Shown: positions 25,704-36,348, counted from the stretch's first letter. The stretch: DNA of 64,000 nt from an uncultured Bacteroidales bacterium (GCA_900314925.1 OMXC01000008.1:31345-95344), one strand, 5' to 3'. The notes: a model not told the origin generated them from the letters alone. A program made the numbers and translations.

Positions 25704-26528
25704 ATGGCTTTAAAGAAAATTAAACCCACAACTCCCGGCCAGCGTCACAAACTCGTTGTTACCAACGATGATATCACCGCAACAAGACCGGAGAAGAGCC
25801 TTGTCTATGGCATCCGCAAAAGCGGTGGCCGCAACAACCAAGGTAAGATGACCATGCGTTATATCGGTGGTGGTCACAAGAAACTGTACCGTTTTGTGGA
25901 CTTCAAACGCAACAAAGACGGTATCCCCGCAGTTGTGAAGACCATCGAGTATGACCCCAACCGCAGTTCGCGTATCGCCCTCGTCTGCTATGCCGACGGC
26001 GAGAAGAGCTATATCCTCTGCCCCCAGGGTCTGAAGGTTGGTCAGACTGTCATGTCGGGTGCCGGTGTGGCCCCTGAGATTGGCAACACCTTGCTGCTCT
26101 CTGAGATACCTTTCGGTACACTCATTCACAACATTGAGCTCCGCCCCGGCCAGGGTGCCAAGATGGTGCGTTCCGCCGGTGCTTATGCCCAGCTCATGTC
26201 CCGCGACGACAAGTATGCTATCATTAAAATGCCCAGCGGTGAGATGCGCATGATCCTCCAGGCATGCCGCGCCACTGTCGGTATCGTCAGCAATCCCGAG
26301 CACAACCTCGAGGTTGGTGGTAAAGCCGGCCGCAGCCGTCATCTTGGCCGCCGTCCGCGTAACCGCGGCGTTGTCATGAACCCCGTTGACCACCCGATGG
26401 GCGGCGGTGAGGGTCGCCAGACTGGCGGACATCCTCGTTCGCGCAAAGGTATCCCGGCTAAGGGTTACAAGACTCGCGCTCCCAAGAAGCAGTCGAGCAA
26501 GTATATCGTCGAAAGAAGAAAGAAGTAA
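25704..26528 (+). CDS. rplB: 50S ribosomal protein L2
   Basis: A 274-aa core protein needed for peptidyl transfer and subunit joining. The C-terminal [13 protein letters not shown] (about 225-237), with the conserved histidine, is intact, and the family RNA-binding segments are present. Length is standard. Confidence 0.98.
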   Translation: MALKKIKPTTPGQRHKLVVTNDDITATRPEKSLVYGIRKSGGRNNQGKMTMRYIGGGHKKLYRFVDFKRNKDGIPAVVKTIEYDPNRSSRIALVCYADGEKSYILCPQGLKVGQTVMSGAGVAPEIGNTLLLSEIPFGTLIHNIELRPGQGAKMVRSAGAYAQLMSRDDKYAIIKMPSGEMRMILQACRATVGIVSNPEHNLEVGGKAGRSRHLGRRPRNRGVVMNPVDHPMGGGEGRQTGGHPRSRKGIPAKGYKTRAPKKQSSKYIVERRKK

Positions 26529-26548
26529 CTCAGTAAAAAAAAGAAACA

Positions 26549-26827
26549 ATGAGTCGTTCATTAAAGAAAGGTCCTTATATTTTCCACAAACTGGAAAAAC
26601 GAGTAATCGAGGCACAGCAGTCGAACAAGAAGGTTACCATCAAGACATGGTCGAGAGCTTCGATGATATCGCCCGACTTTGTGGGTCAGACTATTGCTGT
26701 TCACAATGGCAACAAGTTCATCCCCGTGTACGTCACCGAGAACATGGTGGGTCACAAGCTTGGCGAGTTCGCTCCCACCCGCATCTTCCGCGGCCATGCA
26801 GGATCTAAAGATAAAGGTAAAAAGTAA
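26549..26827 (+). CDS. rpsS: 30S ribosomal protein S19
   Basis: A 92-aa 30S head protein, partner of S13. SRSLKKGPY at the N-terminus and [16 protein letters not shown] near the C-terminus identify it. Confidence 0.98.
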   Translation: MSRSLKKGPYIFHKLEKRVIEAQQSNKKVTIKTWSRASMISPDFVGQTIAVHNGNKFIPVYVTENMVGHKLGEFAPTRIFRGHAGSKDKGKK

Positions 26828-26840
26828 ACACTGAAAGAAA

Positions 26841-27278
26841 ATGGGACGTAGAAAACATAATAGTGCAGAAGCACGCAAGGAAGCCAACAAGACCATCTAT
26901 ATGGCCAAGTTGATGAACAACCCGACGTCGCCTCAGAAGACCCGCCTGGTTGCTGACTTGGTTCGTGGTGTTGATGTAGAGAAAGCCCTCGGTATCCTCC
27001 AGTATAACCCCAGAGAGTCCGCTCCCAAGATGCGTAAGCTCCTCCTTTCGGCTATCGCCAACTGGCAGGCCAAGAACGAGGGTGTCCGCATGGAAGATGC
27101 CAAACTGTATGTCAAACAGATTATGGTTGACGAAGGTCGCACAATGAAGCGCATGCGCACCGCCCCTCAGGGTCGCGGCTACCGCATCCGCAAGCGCAGC
27201 AACCACATAACCATGATTCTCGGCAGCCGTCTTGAAGACGCTCCCGTGGCAACGGCTGAAAAAGAAGAAACAAAATAA
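26841..27278 (+). CDS. rplV: 50S ribosomal protein L22
   Basis: A 145-aa exit-tunnel protein. The hairpin segment RMRTAPQGRGYRIRKRSNHI (about 112-131) reaches the tunnel constriction. It is longer than E. coli L22 (110 aa) by N- and C-terminal extensions, the latter acidic/Lys-rich (ATAEKEETK). Confidence 0.97.
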   Translation: MGRRKHNSAEARKEANKTIYMAKLMNNPTSPQKTRLVADLVRGVDVEKALGILQYNPRESAPKMRKLLLSAIANWQAKNEGVRMEDAKLYVKQIMVDEGRTMKRMRTAPQGRGYRIRKRSNHITMILGSRLEDAPVATAEKEETK

Positions 27279-27303
27279 GTAACAAAAAAGAAGAAACGAA
27301 ACA

Positions 27304-28056
27304 ATGGGACAAAAGACTAACCCTATTGGAAACAGATTAGGTATTATCCGCGGATGGGATTCTAACTGGTTTGGTGGCAGACGTTTTGAGCAGAAACTTG
27401 TTGAGGATGATAAGATTCGTAAGTACCTCAACGCTCGTCTGGCCAAAGCTGGTATCGCAAAGATTTACATCGAGCGTACGTTGAAGCTTCTCACCGTAAC
27501 GATCAATGCTGCTCGTCCGGGTCTTATTATCGGCCGTGCGGGTTCGGAGGTGGACAAACTCCGTGAAGAGCTCAAAAAGCTCACCGGCAAGGATGTCCAA
27601 ATTAATATCAGCGAGGTGAAGCGTCCCGAGATGGATGCCGTTCTTGTTGCCCAGAACATTGCCAAGCAGATTGAGGGCCGTATCCAGTATCGCCGTGCCA
27701 TCAAAAATGCCATCACCTCCACCATGCGTATCGGTGCCGAGGGTATCAAGGTCTCGATAAGCGGTCGTATTGGCGGTGCTGAAATCGCCCGTAGCGAACA
27801 TTTCAAAGAGGGCCGTACTCCCCTGCATACACTGCGTGCTGACATTGATTATGCCAATGCTGAGGCTCACACCACATATGGCCGTATCGGTATCAAAGTG
27901 TGGATTTGCCGTGGTGTTATCTATGGCAGACCCGAGTTGGTTTCCTCCGCTATTGGTGGTCAGCAGAAGGATCATCGCCCCGGTATGGGCGCAGGTCGTC
28001 GTCCGGAAGGTGGCGCACCCCGTCGTCGTCAGGGCGGTAGCAGAAATAGCAAATAA
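27304..28056 (+). CDS. rpsC: 30S ribosomal protein S3
   Basis: A 250-aa protein at the mRNA entry site. It has an N-terminal KH domain with the [10 protein letters not shown] loop (about 78-87) and a C-terminal S3 domain ([18 protein letters not shown]). The tail is Gly/Arg-rich. The usual rplV-rpsC-rplP order is kept. Confidence 0.98.
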   Translation: MGQKTNPIGNRLGIIRGWDSNWFGGRRFEQKLVEDDKIRKYLNARLAKAGIAKIYIERTLKLLTVTINAARPGLIIGRAGSEVDKLREELKKLTGKDVQINISEVKRPEMDAVLVAQNIAKQIEGRIQYRRAIKNAITSTMRIGAEGIKVSISGRIGGAEIARSEHFKEGRTPLHTLRADIDYANAEAHTTYGRIGIKVWICRGVIYGRPELVSSAIGGQQKDHRPGMGAGRRPEGGAPRRRQGGSRNSK

Positions 28057-28107
28057 ATAACACGAGCGTTTAACATAAGTGTTCTAAACACTAAATTATA
28101 AGAAGAA

Positions 28108-28530
28108 ATGTTACAACCTAAGAAAACAAGATACAGAAAGCAGCAAAAGGGTAAAATCAAAGGTAATGCTTTCCGCGGTCACGAACTTGCCTTCGGAACC
28201 TTTGGTATTAAGTCGTTAGAGACCTGCTTTATTACCGGTCGTCAAATTGAGGCTGCTCGTCAAGCTGTAACGCGTCATATGAAACGTGAAGGTCAGATTT
28301 GGATTCGCATCTTCCCGGACAAGCCCATCACCAAGAAACCTAATGAGGTTCGTATGGGTAAAGGTAAAGGTGCTCCCGAGTATTTTGTGGCTCGTGTCAT
28401 GCCCGGAACGATGCTCTTCGAGTGCGAAGGAGTTCCAATGGATGTTGCCAAAGAGGCACTGCGTCTTGCTGCGCAAAAGCTCCCGATCTCGACCAAGTTT
28501 GTCGTCAAAAGAGACTATATCGAAGAATAA
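28108..28530 (+). CDS. rplP: 50S ribosomal protein L16
   Basis: A 140-aa protein near the A-site tRNA elbow. It starts [15 protein letters not shown] and contains [16 protein letters not shown], the conserved loop. Length is normal. Confidence 0.98.
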   Translation: MLQPKKTRYRKQQKGKIKGNAFRGHELAFGTFGIKSLETCFITGRQIEAARQAVTRHMKREGQIWIRIFPDKPITKKPNEVRMGKGKGAPEYFVARVMPGTMLFECEGVPMDVAKEALRLAAQKLPISTKFVVKRDYIEE

Positions 28531-28551
28531 ATAAGAAGCACCACTACAGTC

Positions 28552-28755
28552 ATGAAGAATGAAATCGTTTTAAAGGAGCTCTCGACTGCTGAATTGAAGG
28601 AGAAACTCGATGCCGAGCGTGCGCTCTATCAGAAGATGCTCATGAGCCACGCTGTCTCGCCCCTCGAGAATCCCAACAAAATTAAAGAAAGTAGAAAAAA
28701 CATTGCCCGCTGCCTTACTGAGCTCCGCGCGCGAGAAATCGCCGACAAAAAGTAA
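28552..28755 (+). CDS. rpmC: 50S ribosomal protein L29
   Basis: A 67-aa helical-hairpin protein next to the tunnel exit. It shows ELSTAELKEKLDAE and a C-terminal helix with ARCLTELRARE. Last gene of the S10 segment; spacing to rpsQ is 30 bases. Confidence 0.96.
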   Translation: MKNEIVLKELSTAELKEKLDAERALYQKMLMSHAVSPLENPNKIKESRKNIARCLTELRAREIADKK

Positions 28756-28785
28756 GCATGGCAATTAGTAAAATCCAATTCTAAG

Positions 28786-29040
28786 ATGGAAAGAAATTTA
28801 AGAAAAGAAAGAATCGGCGTTGTGGTCAGCAACAAGATGGACAAGTCTATCGTGATTCTTGTCGAGCGCAAGGTTAAGCACCCCATGTATGGCAAGTTTG
28901 TGAAGAAGTCCACAAAATTCATGGCTCACGACGAGAAGAACGAGGCTGGCATAGGCGATACCGTCCGCATAATGGAGACTCGCCCCTTAAGTAAAAACAA
29001 ATGCTGGCGTCTGGTCGAAATCGTCGAGAAGGCTAAGTAA
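28786..29040 (+). CDS. rpsQ: 30S ribosomal protein S17
   Basis: An 84-aa OB-fold protein of the 30S body. [31 protein letters not shown] sequence and the C-terminal [16 protein letters not shown] are diagnostic. Confidence 0.97.
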   Translation: MERNLRKERIGVVVSNKMDKSIVILVERKVKHPMYGKFVKKSTKFMAHDEKNEAGIGDTVRIMETRPLSKNKCWRLVEIVEKAK

Positions 29041-29065
29041 CTACTTTTAGAAAAAATAAGAAGAA

Positions 29066-29434
29066 ATGATACAACAAGAAACCAGAATGACAGTTGCCGA
29101 TAACAGTGGTGCCAAAAGCGCCCTGTGCATCCGTGTCCTCGGTGGAACCAAGAAGCGTTATGCTTCCATTGGCGACACTATCGTTGTGGCCATAAAGGAT
29201 GCTATTCCTTCCGGCAATGTGAAGAAAGGTAGCGTGTCGAAAGCAGTCGTCGTACGCACCAAGAAAGAGATTCGTCGCAATGATGGTTCCTACATCCGCT
29301 TCGACGACAATGCCTGCGTTTTGCTCACCGCTGCCGATGAGCTTCGTGGCACCCGCATCTTCGGCCCAGTTGGTCGCGAATTGCGCGAGAAGCAGTTTAT
29401 GAAAATTGTTTCACTCGCTCCCGAAGTATTGTAA
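29066..29434 (+). CDS. rplN: 50S ribosomal protein L14
   Basis: A 122-aa protein that forms intersubunit bridges. It begins [17 protein letters not shown] and ends with [20 protein letters not shown], both near-universal in the family. Confidence 0.98.
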   Translation: MIQQETRMTVADNSGAKSALCIRVLGGTKKRYASIGDTIVVAIKDAIPSGNVKKGSVSKAVVVRTKKEIRRNDGSYIRFDDNACVLLTAADELRGTRIFGPVGRELREKQFMKIVSLAPEVL

Positions 29435-29458
29435 AATATAAAAAGAAAGTAGACAACA

Positions 29459-29773
29459 ATGAAATTGCACGTTAAGAAAGGGGATATGGTTCAGATTATC
29501 GCAGGTGACGATAAGGGTAAAGTCGCCAAGGTGCTGAAAGTCTATCCCGAAAAGAATCGCGCCATCGTCGAGGGTGTCAACGTGAATAAGAAACATACCA
29601 AGCCCAATGCTAAAAATACGCAGGGTGGTATTGTTGAACAGGAAGCCCCCATTCACATTTCCAACCTTATGGTTGTTGTTGGCAAGACCCCCACTAAGAT
29701 TGGTCGCCGTGTTGATGAAAAGACTGGTAAAATAGTCCGTTATTCTAAAAAAACAGGGGAGGAGATTAAATAA
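29459..29773 (+). CDS. rplX: 50S ribosomal protein L24
   Basis: A 104-aa assembly-initiator protein with an N-terminal KOW motif ([20 protein letters not shown], about 5-24). Its stop overlaps the rplE start (TAATG), suggesting coupled translation. Confidence 0.97.
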   Translation: MKLHVKKGDMVQIIAGDDKGKVAKVLKVYPEKNRAIVEGVNVNKKHTKPNAKNTQGGIVEQEAPIHISNLMVVVGKTPTKIGRRVDEKTGKIVRYSKKTGEEIK

Positions 29774-30333
29774 TGGCTTACATTCCGACATTAAAAACCA
29801 AGTATAAAGAGGAAATACTGCCCGCTCTGATGAAAGAGTATGGCTATAAAACTGTTATGCAGGCTCCTCGTTTGAAGAAAATCACCCTTAACCAGGGCCT
29901 TGGCAAGGCTGCCATAGCAGACAAGAAGGTCATTGACAAAGGAATAGAGGAAATGACCGCTATCACAGGTCAGAAGGCTGTGGCTACGAAGTCTCGCAAA
30001 GATATATCGAACTTCAAGCTTCGCCGTGGCATGCCTATCGGTGTCCGTGTAACCCTCCGTGGTGAGCGCATGTATGAGTTCCTGGAGCGTCTTGTGACTG
30101 CCTCTATCCCTCGTATTCGCGACTTCCGTGGTATCAATGACAAGGGTTTTGATGGCAAGGGTAACTACACTTTTGGTATTGCTGAGCAGATTATCTTTCC
30201 CGAGATTGATATCGACAAGATTGATCGTATTCAGGGTATGGATATCACGTTTGTCACTTCTGCAAACACTGACAAGGAGGCAATGTCTCTGCTCAAAGAG
30301 TTTGGTTTACCGTTCAAGAATCAACAAAAATAA
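29773..30333 (+). CDS. rplE: 50S ribosomal protein L5
   Basis: A 186-aa 5S rRNA-binding protein. Conserved segments are [11 protein letters not shown], the [18 protein letters not shown] region, and the C-terminal [15 protein letters not shown]. Length is standard. Confidence 0.98.
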   Translation: MAYIPTLKTKYKEEILPALMKEYGYKTVMQAPRLKKITLNQGLGKAAIADKKVIDKGIEEMTAITGQKAVATKSRKDISNFKLRRGMPIGVRVTLRGERMYEFLERLVTASIPRIRDFRGINDKGFDGKGNYTFGIAEQIIFPEIDIDKIDRIQGMDITFVTSANTDKEAMSLLKEFGLPFKNQQK

Positions 30334-30338
30334 GCATA

Positions 30339-30638
30339 ATGGCTAAAGAATCAATCAAAGCAAGAGAGCGCAAAAGAGCTAAAATGGTTGCAAAATATGC
30401 ATCCAAGCGCGCTGCCCTTAAGGAAATTGTACGTACTGGCGAGCCCGAGGAGGTCGAGAAGGCTGTCATTGCCCTTCAGAAGCTTCCCAAGAATGCTTGC
30501 CCGATTCGTCAGCACAACCGCTGCCAGTTGACTGGGCGTCCAAAAGGATATATGCGCCAGTTCGGTATTTCGCGTATAAACTTCCGTGAGATGGCGGTCT
30601 CGGGTCTTATTCCTGGCGTTAAGAAAGCCAGTTGGTAA
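30339..30638 (+). CDS. rpsN: 30S ribosomal protein S14
   Basis: A 99-aa S14 of the long type. It has only the CPIRQHNRC pair and lacks the full four-cysteine zinc ribbon of the short form. [17 protein letters not shown] is the conserved C-terminal segment. Five bases after rplE. Confidence 0.97.
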   Translation: MAKESIKARERKRAKMVAKYASKRAALKEIVRTGEPEEVEKAVIALQKLPKNACPIRQHNRCQLTGRPKGYMRQFGISRINFREMAVSGLIPGVKKASW

Positions 30639-30663
30639 AACGAAGAAAACAGTAATTTATTGG

Positions 30664-30671
30664 TAGCTTTG
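30664..30671 (+). promoter_or_regulatory. Candidate -7 element between rpsN and rpsH
   Basis: TAGCTTTG fits TAnnTTTG in the 82-base gap before rpsH, the largest gap in this part of the operon. The nearest upstream TTG is 29 bases away, too far for the usual spacing. Weak candidate. Confidence 0.25.
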
Positions 30672-30720
30672 CAAGTTGGCATAACACCAATACTACAAAA
30701 CTTAAAATCAAAAATTAAAA

Positions 30721-31122
30721 ATGGTAACAGATCCTATTGCAGATTATTTGACCCGCATGCGTAATGCTATCGCTGCCAAGCATCGCGTGGTTGAAATCCC
30801 CGGCTCCAAACTCAAAAGAGAGATGACAAAGATTCTCTTTGAGAAAGGCTACATTTTGAACTATAAGTTCGAAAATGAAGGAGCTCACAACCAGAGCATC
30901 AAAATTGCTCTTAAGTATCACCCTGTCACTAAGCAATCAGCCATCGCTGAGCTTAAGCGTGTGTCCACCCCCGGTCTGCGTAAATATGTCTCAGTTGAAG
31001 AGATGCCTCGCGTTCTCAACGGTCTCGGTATTGCCATTGTCTCTACCTCTAAAGGCCTTATGACTGACAAGGAGGCTCGCACGCTCAATGTGGGTGGTGA
31101 AGTTTTATGTTACATCAGTTAA
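30721..31122 (+). CDS. rpsH: 30S ribosomal protein S8
   Basis: A 133-aa central-domain 16S rRNA binder; S8 is the spc operon repressor in E. coli. MVTDPIADYLTRMRNA at the start and the C-terminal STSKGLMTDKEARTLNVGGEVLCY are characteristic. Confidence 0.98.
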   Translation: MVTDPIADYLTRMRNAIAAKHRVVEIPGSKLKREMTKILFEKGYILNYKFENEGAHNQSIKIALKYHPVTKQSAIAELKRVSTPGLRKYVSVEEMPRVLNGLGIAIVSTSKGLMTDKEARTLNVGGEVLCYIS

Positions 31123-31143
31123 TCAATAGAGAGGAGAAATAAA

Positions 31144-31698
31144 ATGTCAAGAATAGGTAAAATGCCCATCCACCTTCCTAAAGGTGTTGAAGTGAAGATT
31201 TCTGATGATAACGTGCTCACCGTCAAGGGTCCACTCGGTGAACTCAGTCAGAAGGTTAATCCGATGATTGAAATGAAACTAGAAGATGGTGTGCTGCATT
31301 TCAATCGTCCCAATGACGAGCGTGAAACTAAAGCTCAGCATGGCCTTTATCGTGCGCTTGCCGCCAATATGGTGAAAGGTGTTAGCGAGGGCTTCAAAAC
31401 CGTTCAGGAAGTCATCGGTGTTGGCTATAAAGTCCAAGCTACTGGCAATGTAATGGAGATGGATCTCGGCTATTCTCACAAGATTTTCTTTGAGCTGGCT
31501 CCTGAAATCAAAGTTGAGACTGTCACAGAAAAAGGTAAAAATCCCATTATTACAATGACCAGCTGCGATAAACAGATACTAGGTCAGGCTGCAGCAAAGA
31601 TCCGCTCGCTCCGTAAGCCGGAGCCTTATAAAGGAAAGGGTATCCGCTTCCAGGGAGAGGAGATTCGCAAGAAGGCAGGTAAAGCTGCTGCTAAATAA
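31144..31698 (+). CDS. rplF: 50S ribosomal protein L6
   Basis: A 184-aa protein near the factor-binding site, made of two similar domains. MSRIGKMPIHLPKGVEV opens it, and RKPEPYKGKGIRF (about 159-171) is the conserved RNA-binding C-terminal motif. Confidence 0.98.
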   Translation: MSRIGKMPIHLPKGVEVKISDDNVLTVKGPLGELSQKVNPMIEMKLEDGVLHFNRPNDERETKAQHGLYRALAANMVKGVSEGFKTVQEVIGVGYKVQATGNVMEMDLGYSHKIFFELAPEIKVETVTEKGKNPIITMTSCDKQILGQAAAKIRSLRKPEPYKGKGIRFQGEEIRKKAGKAAAK

Positions 31699-31746
31699 GT
31701 TTTAGGGTGAAATAAACCTTATATTAGCCAAAAAGAAAAAAGAATT

Positions 31747-32100
31747 ATGGCAACAAAGAAAGACATAAGAAGAACAAAAATTAAATTCCGCATTCGTCAT
31801 AAAGTCAGCGGTACCGCTGAGATGCCTCGCCTGTCGGTTTTTAGAAGTAATAAAGAAATCTATGCCCAGGTGATTGACGATGTCAAAGGTGTGACACTGA
31901 CCGCTGCATCTTCCAATGAGAAGGGCTTTGAAAAGAGTGGCACAAAGAGTGAAGTGGCCGCCAAAGTTGGCAAGGCTGTTGCCGAGCGAGCCATTGCTGC
32001 CGGTATTAATACCGTTGTTTTTGACCGTAATGGTTATCTTTACCATGGTCGCGTGAAGAGTTTGGCCGATGGTGCCAGAGAAGGTGGTTTAAAATTCTAA
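31747..32100 (+). CDS. rplR: 50S ribosomal protein L18
   Basis: A 117-aa 5S rRNA-binding protein. [18 protein letters not shown] and [25 protein letters not shown] are the diagnostic segments. Confidence 0.97.
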   Translation: MATKKDIRRTKIKFRIRHKVSGTAEMPRLSVFRSNKEIYAQVIDDVKGVTLTAASSNEKGFEKSGTKSEVAAKVGKAVAERAIAAGINTVVFDRNGYLYHGRVKSLADGAREGGLKF

Positions 32101-32107
32101 TAAAGTC

Positions 32108-32626
32108 ATGGCAGAATTAAACGTAAATAGAGTTAAGTCGAGCGACATAGAGTTCAAGGACCGTCTTGTCGCAATTAATCGTGTCACGAAAGTCACCAAG
32201 GGTGGTCGTACATTCACCTTTGCTGCCATCGTCGTTATTGGAAACGAGAATGGTGTTGTTGGCTATGGTCTTGGTAAGGCTAAGGAAGTTCAGGCCGCCG
32301 TTCAAAAGGGCGTCGACGATGCAAAGAAGAATCTTATCCGTGTCCCGGTGCTTAAGGGTACTATTCCTCACGAGCAGATGGGTAAATACAGCGGTGCTAA
32401 GGTGTTTCTGAAACCTGCAGCACCAGGTACTGGTGTTATTGCCGGTGGTGCTATGCGCGCCGTTTTGGAGAGTGTCGGTGTGAAAGATGTTCTTGCTAAG
32501 TGCAAGGGCTCTTCCAACCCCCACAGCGTTGTTAAGGCTACCATCAATGCTCTTCTTCAGATGAAGGATCCTTATATGGTTGCCCAGCTCCGCGGTGTAT
32601 CACTTGACAAGGTGTTCAACGGTTAA
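32108..32626 (+). CDS. rpsE: 30S ribosomal protein S5
   Basis: A 172-aa fidelity-related 30S protein. The double-stranded-RNA-binding-like N-terminal half contains [21 protein letters not shown]. The C-terminal half has [29 protein letters not shown] sequence. Normal length. Confidence 0.98.
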   Translation: MAELNVNRVKSSDIEFKDRLVAINRVTKVTKGGRTFTFAAIVVIGNENGVVGYGLGKAKEVQAAVQKGVDDAKKNLIRVPVLKGTIPHEQMGKYSGAKVFLKPAAPGTGVIAGGAMRAVLESVGVKDVLAKCKGSSNPHSVVKATINALLQMKDPYMVAQLRGVSLDKVFNG

Positions 32627-32645
32627 TCAATAGGAGATTAGTATT

Positions 32646-32831
32646 ATGGCAGAAAAGAAACTTAGAATTAAGCAGGTCAGAAGCATTATTGGCCGCCCCG
32701 CTCGTCAGAAGCGCACTATGGAGGCTCTCGGCCTTCGTCGCATTAATCATACCCGTGAGGTGGTCGCCACACCCCAGATACTTGGTATGATTGATAGTGT
32801 CAAGCACCTTCTCTCTGTTGAAGAAATTTAA
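32646..32831 (+). CDS. rpmD: 50S ribosomal protein L30
   Basis: A 61-aa protein with the usual LRIKQVRSIIGRP start and GLRRINHTREV helix; length matches bacterial L30. Confidence 0.97.
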   Translation: MAEKKLRIKQVRSIIGRPARQKRTMEALGLRRINHTREVVATPQILGMIDSVKHLLSVEEI

Positions 32832-32859
32832 TCACGTAAAGAAAGAAAGGAAAAGATAA

Positions 32860-33309
32860 ATGAACTTAAGTAATCTCAAACCCGCGGAAGGTTCTATCAA
32901 ACACTCGAAACGCATCGGACGTGGTGCTGGTTCTGGCAAAGGTGGTACAGCCACTCGTGGTAACAAAGGTGCCAAGGCCCGTTCCGGTTATCACCAGAAG
33001 GTCGGTTTTGAGGGTGGTCAGATGCCCCTCTATCGTCGCGTGCCTAAGTTTGGCTTCAAAAACCTCAACCGTATTGAGTATGTTGGTGTCAACATCGATA
33101 CCATCAATGCTTTGGCTGAGGCCAAGAATATTACTGATTTTAATATTGACGTTTTGAAGCAGAACGGTCTCATTTCTGGCAAGGATCGTATCAAGATTCT
33201 TGGCCGTGGTGAGCTTTCAAAGGCTGTTAATGTCACCGCCCACGCTTTCTCTGCAACTGCTAAGAAAGCCATCGAGGACAAGGGTGGCGTTGCTACCGTT
33301 ATTGAATAA
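32860..33309 (+). CDS. rplO: 50S ribosomal protein L15
   Basis: A 149-aa protein with a long Gly/Arg/Lys-rich N-terminal extension threading 23S rRNA (KRIGRGAGSGKGGTATRG, about 20-37) and a globular C-terminal half. Followed 14 bases later by secY. Confidence 0.98.
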   Translation: MNLSNLKPAEGSIKHSKRIGRGAGSGKGGTATRGNKGAKARSGYHQKVGFEGGQMPLYRRVPKFGFKNLNRIEYVGVNIDTINALAEAKNITDFNIDVLKQNGLISGKDRIKILGRGELSKAVNVTAHAFSATAKKAIEDKGGVATVIE

Positions 33310-33323
33310 AACAAACAGTTAAA

Positions 33324-34679
33324 ATGAAGCGCTTTATACAGACACTTAAAAACATCTGGTCAATAGAAGACTTGCGGAAGAGAATTCTTTACACCCTTGG
33401 GTTGGTTCTCATCTATCGTATTGGTTCTTATGTTGTCCTGCCAGGTGTTGACCCTTCTCAGTTACAAGGATTGCAGAAACAGGGATCCGAAGGCTTGATG
33501 GGACTTCTCAACATGTTCTCCGGTGGAGCATTCTCCAATGCCTCTATTTTTGCTTTGGGTATCATGCCGTACATCACGGCGTCGATTGTCATCCAGTTGT
33601 TGGTGATGGTTGTGCCCTATTTTCAGAAAATGCAACGAGAGGGCGAAAGTGGCCGTAGAAAAATGAATCAGATCACACGCTGGCTCACGGTTATTGTTAC
33701 CGCCATGCAGGCTCCGGCGTACATCACGAACATGATGTACCAGCTCGGTGCTTCGTCCACGGCTATATATCCGTTTGATGGTAGTGCTCCTTCACCCTTC
33801 TTCTGGGTGTCAAGCATTATTATACTTATCAGTGGCACGTTGTTTGTGATGTGGCTTGGTGAGAGAATTACGGACAAAGGTGTGGGTAATGGTATCTCGC
33901 TTCTTATTATGATTGGTATTATCGCACGTCTGCCGTTTGCCCTGTTTGGTGAGTTTGCATCTCGCTGGTCAGAAGGCGGTGGTCTTGTGATGTTCCTTGT
34001 CGAGCTTGTTGTTCTGCTTGCGGTCATCCTGCTTGTCATCTTGCTGGTTCAGGGTACGCGTCGTATCCCTGTGCAGTACGCCAAGCGCATTGTTGGCAAC
34101 AAGCAGTATGGTGGTGTTCGTCAGTATATTCCCATCAAGGTGAATGCTGCCGGCGTCATGCCCATCATTTTTGCCCAGGCTATCATGTTCCTGCCCATCA
34201 CTTTCATGGGTTTCACTGGTAACAGCAGCTCCAAGTTTGCCATGGCATTTGCCGATTATAACAGTTTCTGGTACAATCTTGTATTTGCCATTCTGGTGGT
34301 TCTGTTCACTTATTTCTACACTGCTATAGCAATCAATCCCAACCAGATGGCCGACGACATGAAGAAAAATGGAGGCTTCATACCTGGTGTAAAACCGGGG
34401 AAGAAGACTGCTGAATACCTTGAAGGTATCCTCTCCAAGATTACCCTTCCGGGATCCATCTTCCTTGCCATCGTCGCCATTCTTCCTGCTGTCATCCGTC
34501 TGTTTGGGGTAAATACACAATTCGCCCAGTTCTATGGTGGCACGTCGCTGCTGATTCTTGTCGGCGTCATCCTCGACACTCTCCAGCAGATTGAGAGTCA
34601 CCTGCTCATGCGCCATTATGATGGACTGACCAAGACTGGTCGTATCAAGGGTCGTACCTCAATGTCGATACAGGCGTAA
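33324..34679 (+). CDS. secY: Protein translocase subunit SecY
   Basis: A 451-aa inner-membrane channel protein with ten predicted helices. Family hallmarks are a plug/TM2 region with GGAFSNASIFALGIMPYITA (about 67-86) and RIPVQYAKR (about 247-255) in a cytosolic loop. It exports signal-peptide proteins, including the T9SS cargos in this window on their first step. Confidence 0.98.
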   Translation: MKRFIQTLKNIWSIEDLRKRILYTLGLVLIYRIGSYVVLPGVDPSQLQGLQKQGSEGLMGLLNMFSGGAFSNASIFALGIMPYITASIVIQLLVMVVPYFQKMQREGESGRRKMNQITRWLTVIVTAMQAPAYITNMMYQLGASSTAIYPFDGSAPSPFFWVSSIIILISGTLFVMWLGERITDKGVGNGISLLIMIGIIARLPFALFGEFASRWSEGGGLVMFLVELVVLLAVILLVILLVQGTRRIPVQYAKRIVGNKQYGGVRQYIPIKVNAAGVMPIIFAQAIMFLPITFMGFTGNSSSKFAMAFADYNSFWYNLVFAILVVLFTYFYTAIAINPNQMADDMKKNGGFIPGVKPGKKTAEYLEGILSKITLPGSIFLAIVAILPAVIRLFGVNTQFAQFYGGTSLLILVGVILDTLQQIESHLLMRHYDGLTKTGRIKGRTSMSIQA

Positions 34680-34694
34680 ACCCAAACAAACAAG

Positions 34695-35465
34695 ATGATT
34701 CTGCTCAAGACAAAAGAAGAGATAGAGCTCATACGTGATGCCGGCCTCCTCCTCGGGAAAACTCTCGCGGAGGTGGGCCGTCATATTCATGCAGGTGTCA
34801 CGACGGCCTATCTCGACAAGATTGGCGAACAGTTCATCCGCGACAATGGTGCCAAGCCTTTGTGTAAGGGTTTCGAGGGGTTCCCTGCCGCGTTCTGCAT
34901 ATCTGTCAACGATGTGGTAGTTCACGGCATTCCCGGCGAGACCTTTATCAAAGATGGCGACAATGTCACCCTTGATTGTGTCATTGAGTACAATGGATAT
35001 GTGGCAGACTCAGCCTATACCTTCGCTGTCGGCGAGGTGAGCCCCGAGATGCGTCGTCTGATGAAGGTGACCCGTGAGGCTCTGTACATAGGCCTTGACC
35101 AGTGCAAAGCAGGCAACCGTGTTGGCGACATAAGCCATGCCGTTCAAATGCACTGCGAGAAAAACGGCTATTCGGTCGTCCGTGAGCTTTGCGGTCATGG
35201 TGTCGGCTTCCAGATGCACGAGTCCCCCAATGTCCCCAATTTCGGGGTCAAGGGCACTGGTCCGCTCCTCAAGGAGGGCATGGTGATTGCTGTTGAGCCG
35301 ATGGTCTGTATGGGGTCCAAGAACGTCAAGTTCTCTAAAGAGGACGGATGGACATGCCGCACCAAAGATGGCAAGCCCGCGGCCCATTTTGAGCATACCG
35401 TGGCCATTACCGCCAACGGCCCGGATATCCTTACGACTTTTGATTTTATTGAAAACAACAAATAA
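34695..35465 (+). CDS. map: Methionine aminopeptidase, type I
   Basis: A 256-aa metal enzyme that removes the N-terminal Met of new proteins. Metal ligands are visible as Asp in NVTLDCV and VADSAY, His in ELCGHGVG, Glu in AVEPM and Glu in AHFEHTVAI. It lies directly after secY; no adk gene is between them, as is usual in Bacteroidota. Confidence 0.97.
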   Translation: MILLKTKEEIELIRDAGLLLGKTLAEVGRHIHAGVTTAYLDKIGEQFIRDNGAKPLCKGFEGFPAAFCISVNDVVVHGIPGETFIKDGDNVTLDCVIEYNGYVADSAYTFAVGEVSPEMRRLMKVTREALYIGLDQCKAGNRVGDISHAVQMHCEKNGYSVVRELCGHGVGFQMHESPNVPNFGVKGTGPLLKEGMVIAVEPMVCMGSKNVKFSKEDGWTCRTKDGKPAAHFEHTVAITANGPDILTTFDFIENNK

Positions 35466-35481
35466 TACGATAGGTTAGAGA

Positions 35482-35700
35482 ATGGCAAAACAGGCATCCA
35501 TACAGCTTGACGGAACAGTCACCGAGTCCCTCGGCAACGCCATGTTCCGTGTTGAATTGGAGAACGGGCACCAGATTATCGCCCATATCTCGGGGAAGAT
35601 GCGTATGCACTACATCAAAATCCTCCCCGGCGACAAGGTGCAGATAGAGATGTCTCCTTACGACCTCACGAAGGGGCGCATAACTTATCGTCACAAGTAG
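35482..35700 (+). CDS. infA: Translation initiation factor IF-1
   Basis: A 72-aa OB-fold factor that binds the 30S A site. [20 protein letters not shown] and [16 protein letters not shown] are near-universal. Family length exactly. Confidence 0.98.
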   Translation: MAKQASIQLDGTVTESLGNAMFRVELENGHQIIAHISGKMRMHYIKILPGDKVQIEMSPYDLTKGRITYRHK

Positions 35701-35738
35701 AGACGCACAGAAAAAACAAGATTAATAATTACACAACA

Positions 35739-35855
35739 ATGAAAGTAAGAGTTTCAGTCAAAAAAAGATCCCCGGAGTGCAAGGTGGTACGCCGCCACGG
35801 AGTGGTCTATGTAATCAACAAGAAAAATCCTAAGTTCAAACAGAGACAAGGATAA
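35739..35855 (+). CDS. rpmJ: 50S ribosomal protein L36
   Basis: A 38-aa protein, [17 protein letters not shown] followed by a basic tail ending KFKQRQG. Only one of the zinc-ribbon residues (Cys14) remains, so it is the zinc-less type usual in Bacteroidota. It fits the infA-rpmJ-rpsM order exactly. Confidence 0.96.
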   Translation: MKVRVSVKKRSPECKVVRRHGVVYVINKKNPKFKQRQG

Positions 35856-35880
35856 TTAACAAAAACAACAAAAAGAATTT

Positions 35881-36258
35881 ATGGCACGTATTGCAGGTAT
35901 TGACTTACCCAAGAACAAAAGAGGAGAGATAGGTTTGACCTATATCTTCGGTATTGGACGTAGCACTGCCAAGGAGATTCTGGCCAAGGCCGGTATCGAC
36001 GAGGGCAAGAAGGTGCAGGACTGGACCGACGATGAGCAGAACACCCTGCGTACCATCATCAATGATGAGTACAAAGTAGAGGGCGCCCTCCGTTCGGAAG
36101 TCCAGATGAACATCAAGCGACTGATGGATATCGGCTGCTATCGCGGCATCCGTCATCGTCTTGGTCTGCCCCTCCGCGGTCAGAGCACCAAGAACAATGC
36201 CCGTACTCGCAAGGGTAAGAAGAAAACAATCGCTAACAAGAAGAAAGCTACCAAGTAA
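35881..36258 (+). CDS. rpsM: 30S ribosomal protein S13
   Basis: A 125-aa head protein contacting P-site t[23 protein letters not shown] starts it, followed by [19 protein letters not shown] sequence and a Lys-rich tail. A 90-base gap, larger than others in the alpha segment, precedes rpsK. Confidence 0.98.
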   Translation: MARIAGIDLPKNKRGEIGLTYIFGIGRSTAKEILAKAGIDEGKKVQDWTDDEQNTLRTIINDEYKVEGALRSEVQMNIKRLMDIGCYRGIRHRLGLPLRGQSTKNNARTRKGKKKTIANKKKATK

Positions 36259-36348
36259 GTAAAGGCTGTAGCGCCCCAATCGCGGAACAGACAATGACTT
36301 CAGAAGCGGTTGGCAGTAAAGAAACAAAGAAAATCAAGCAAAAAACAA

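Noticed and set aside
36310..36348. Extended N-terminus for S11 starting at TTG 36310
   Set aside because: The ATG at 36349 gives exactly the family length and the conserved start; the extension is unconserved spacer.
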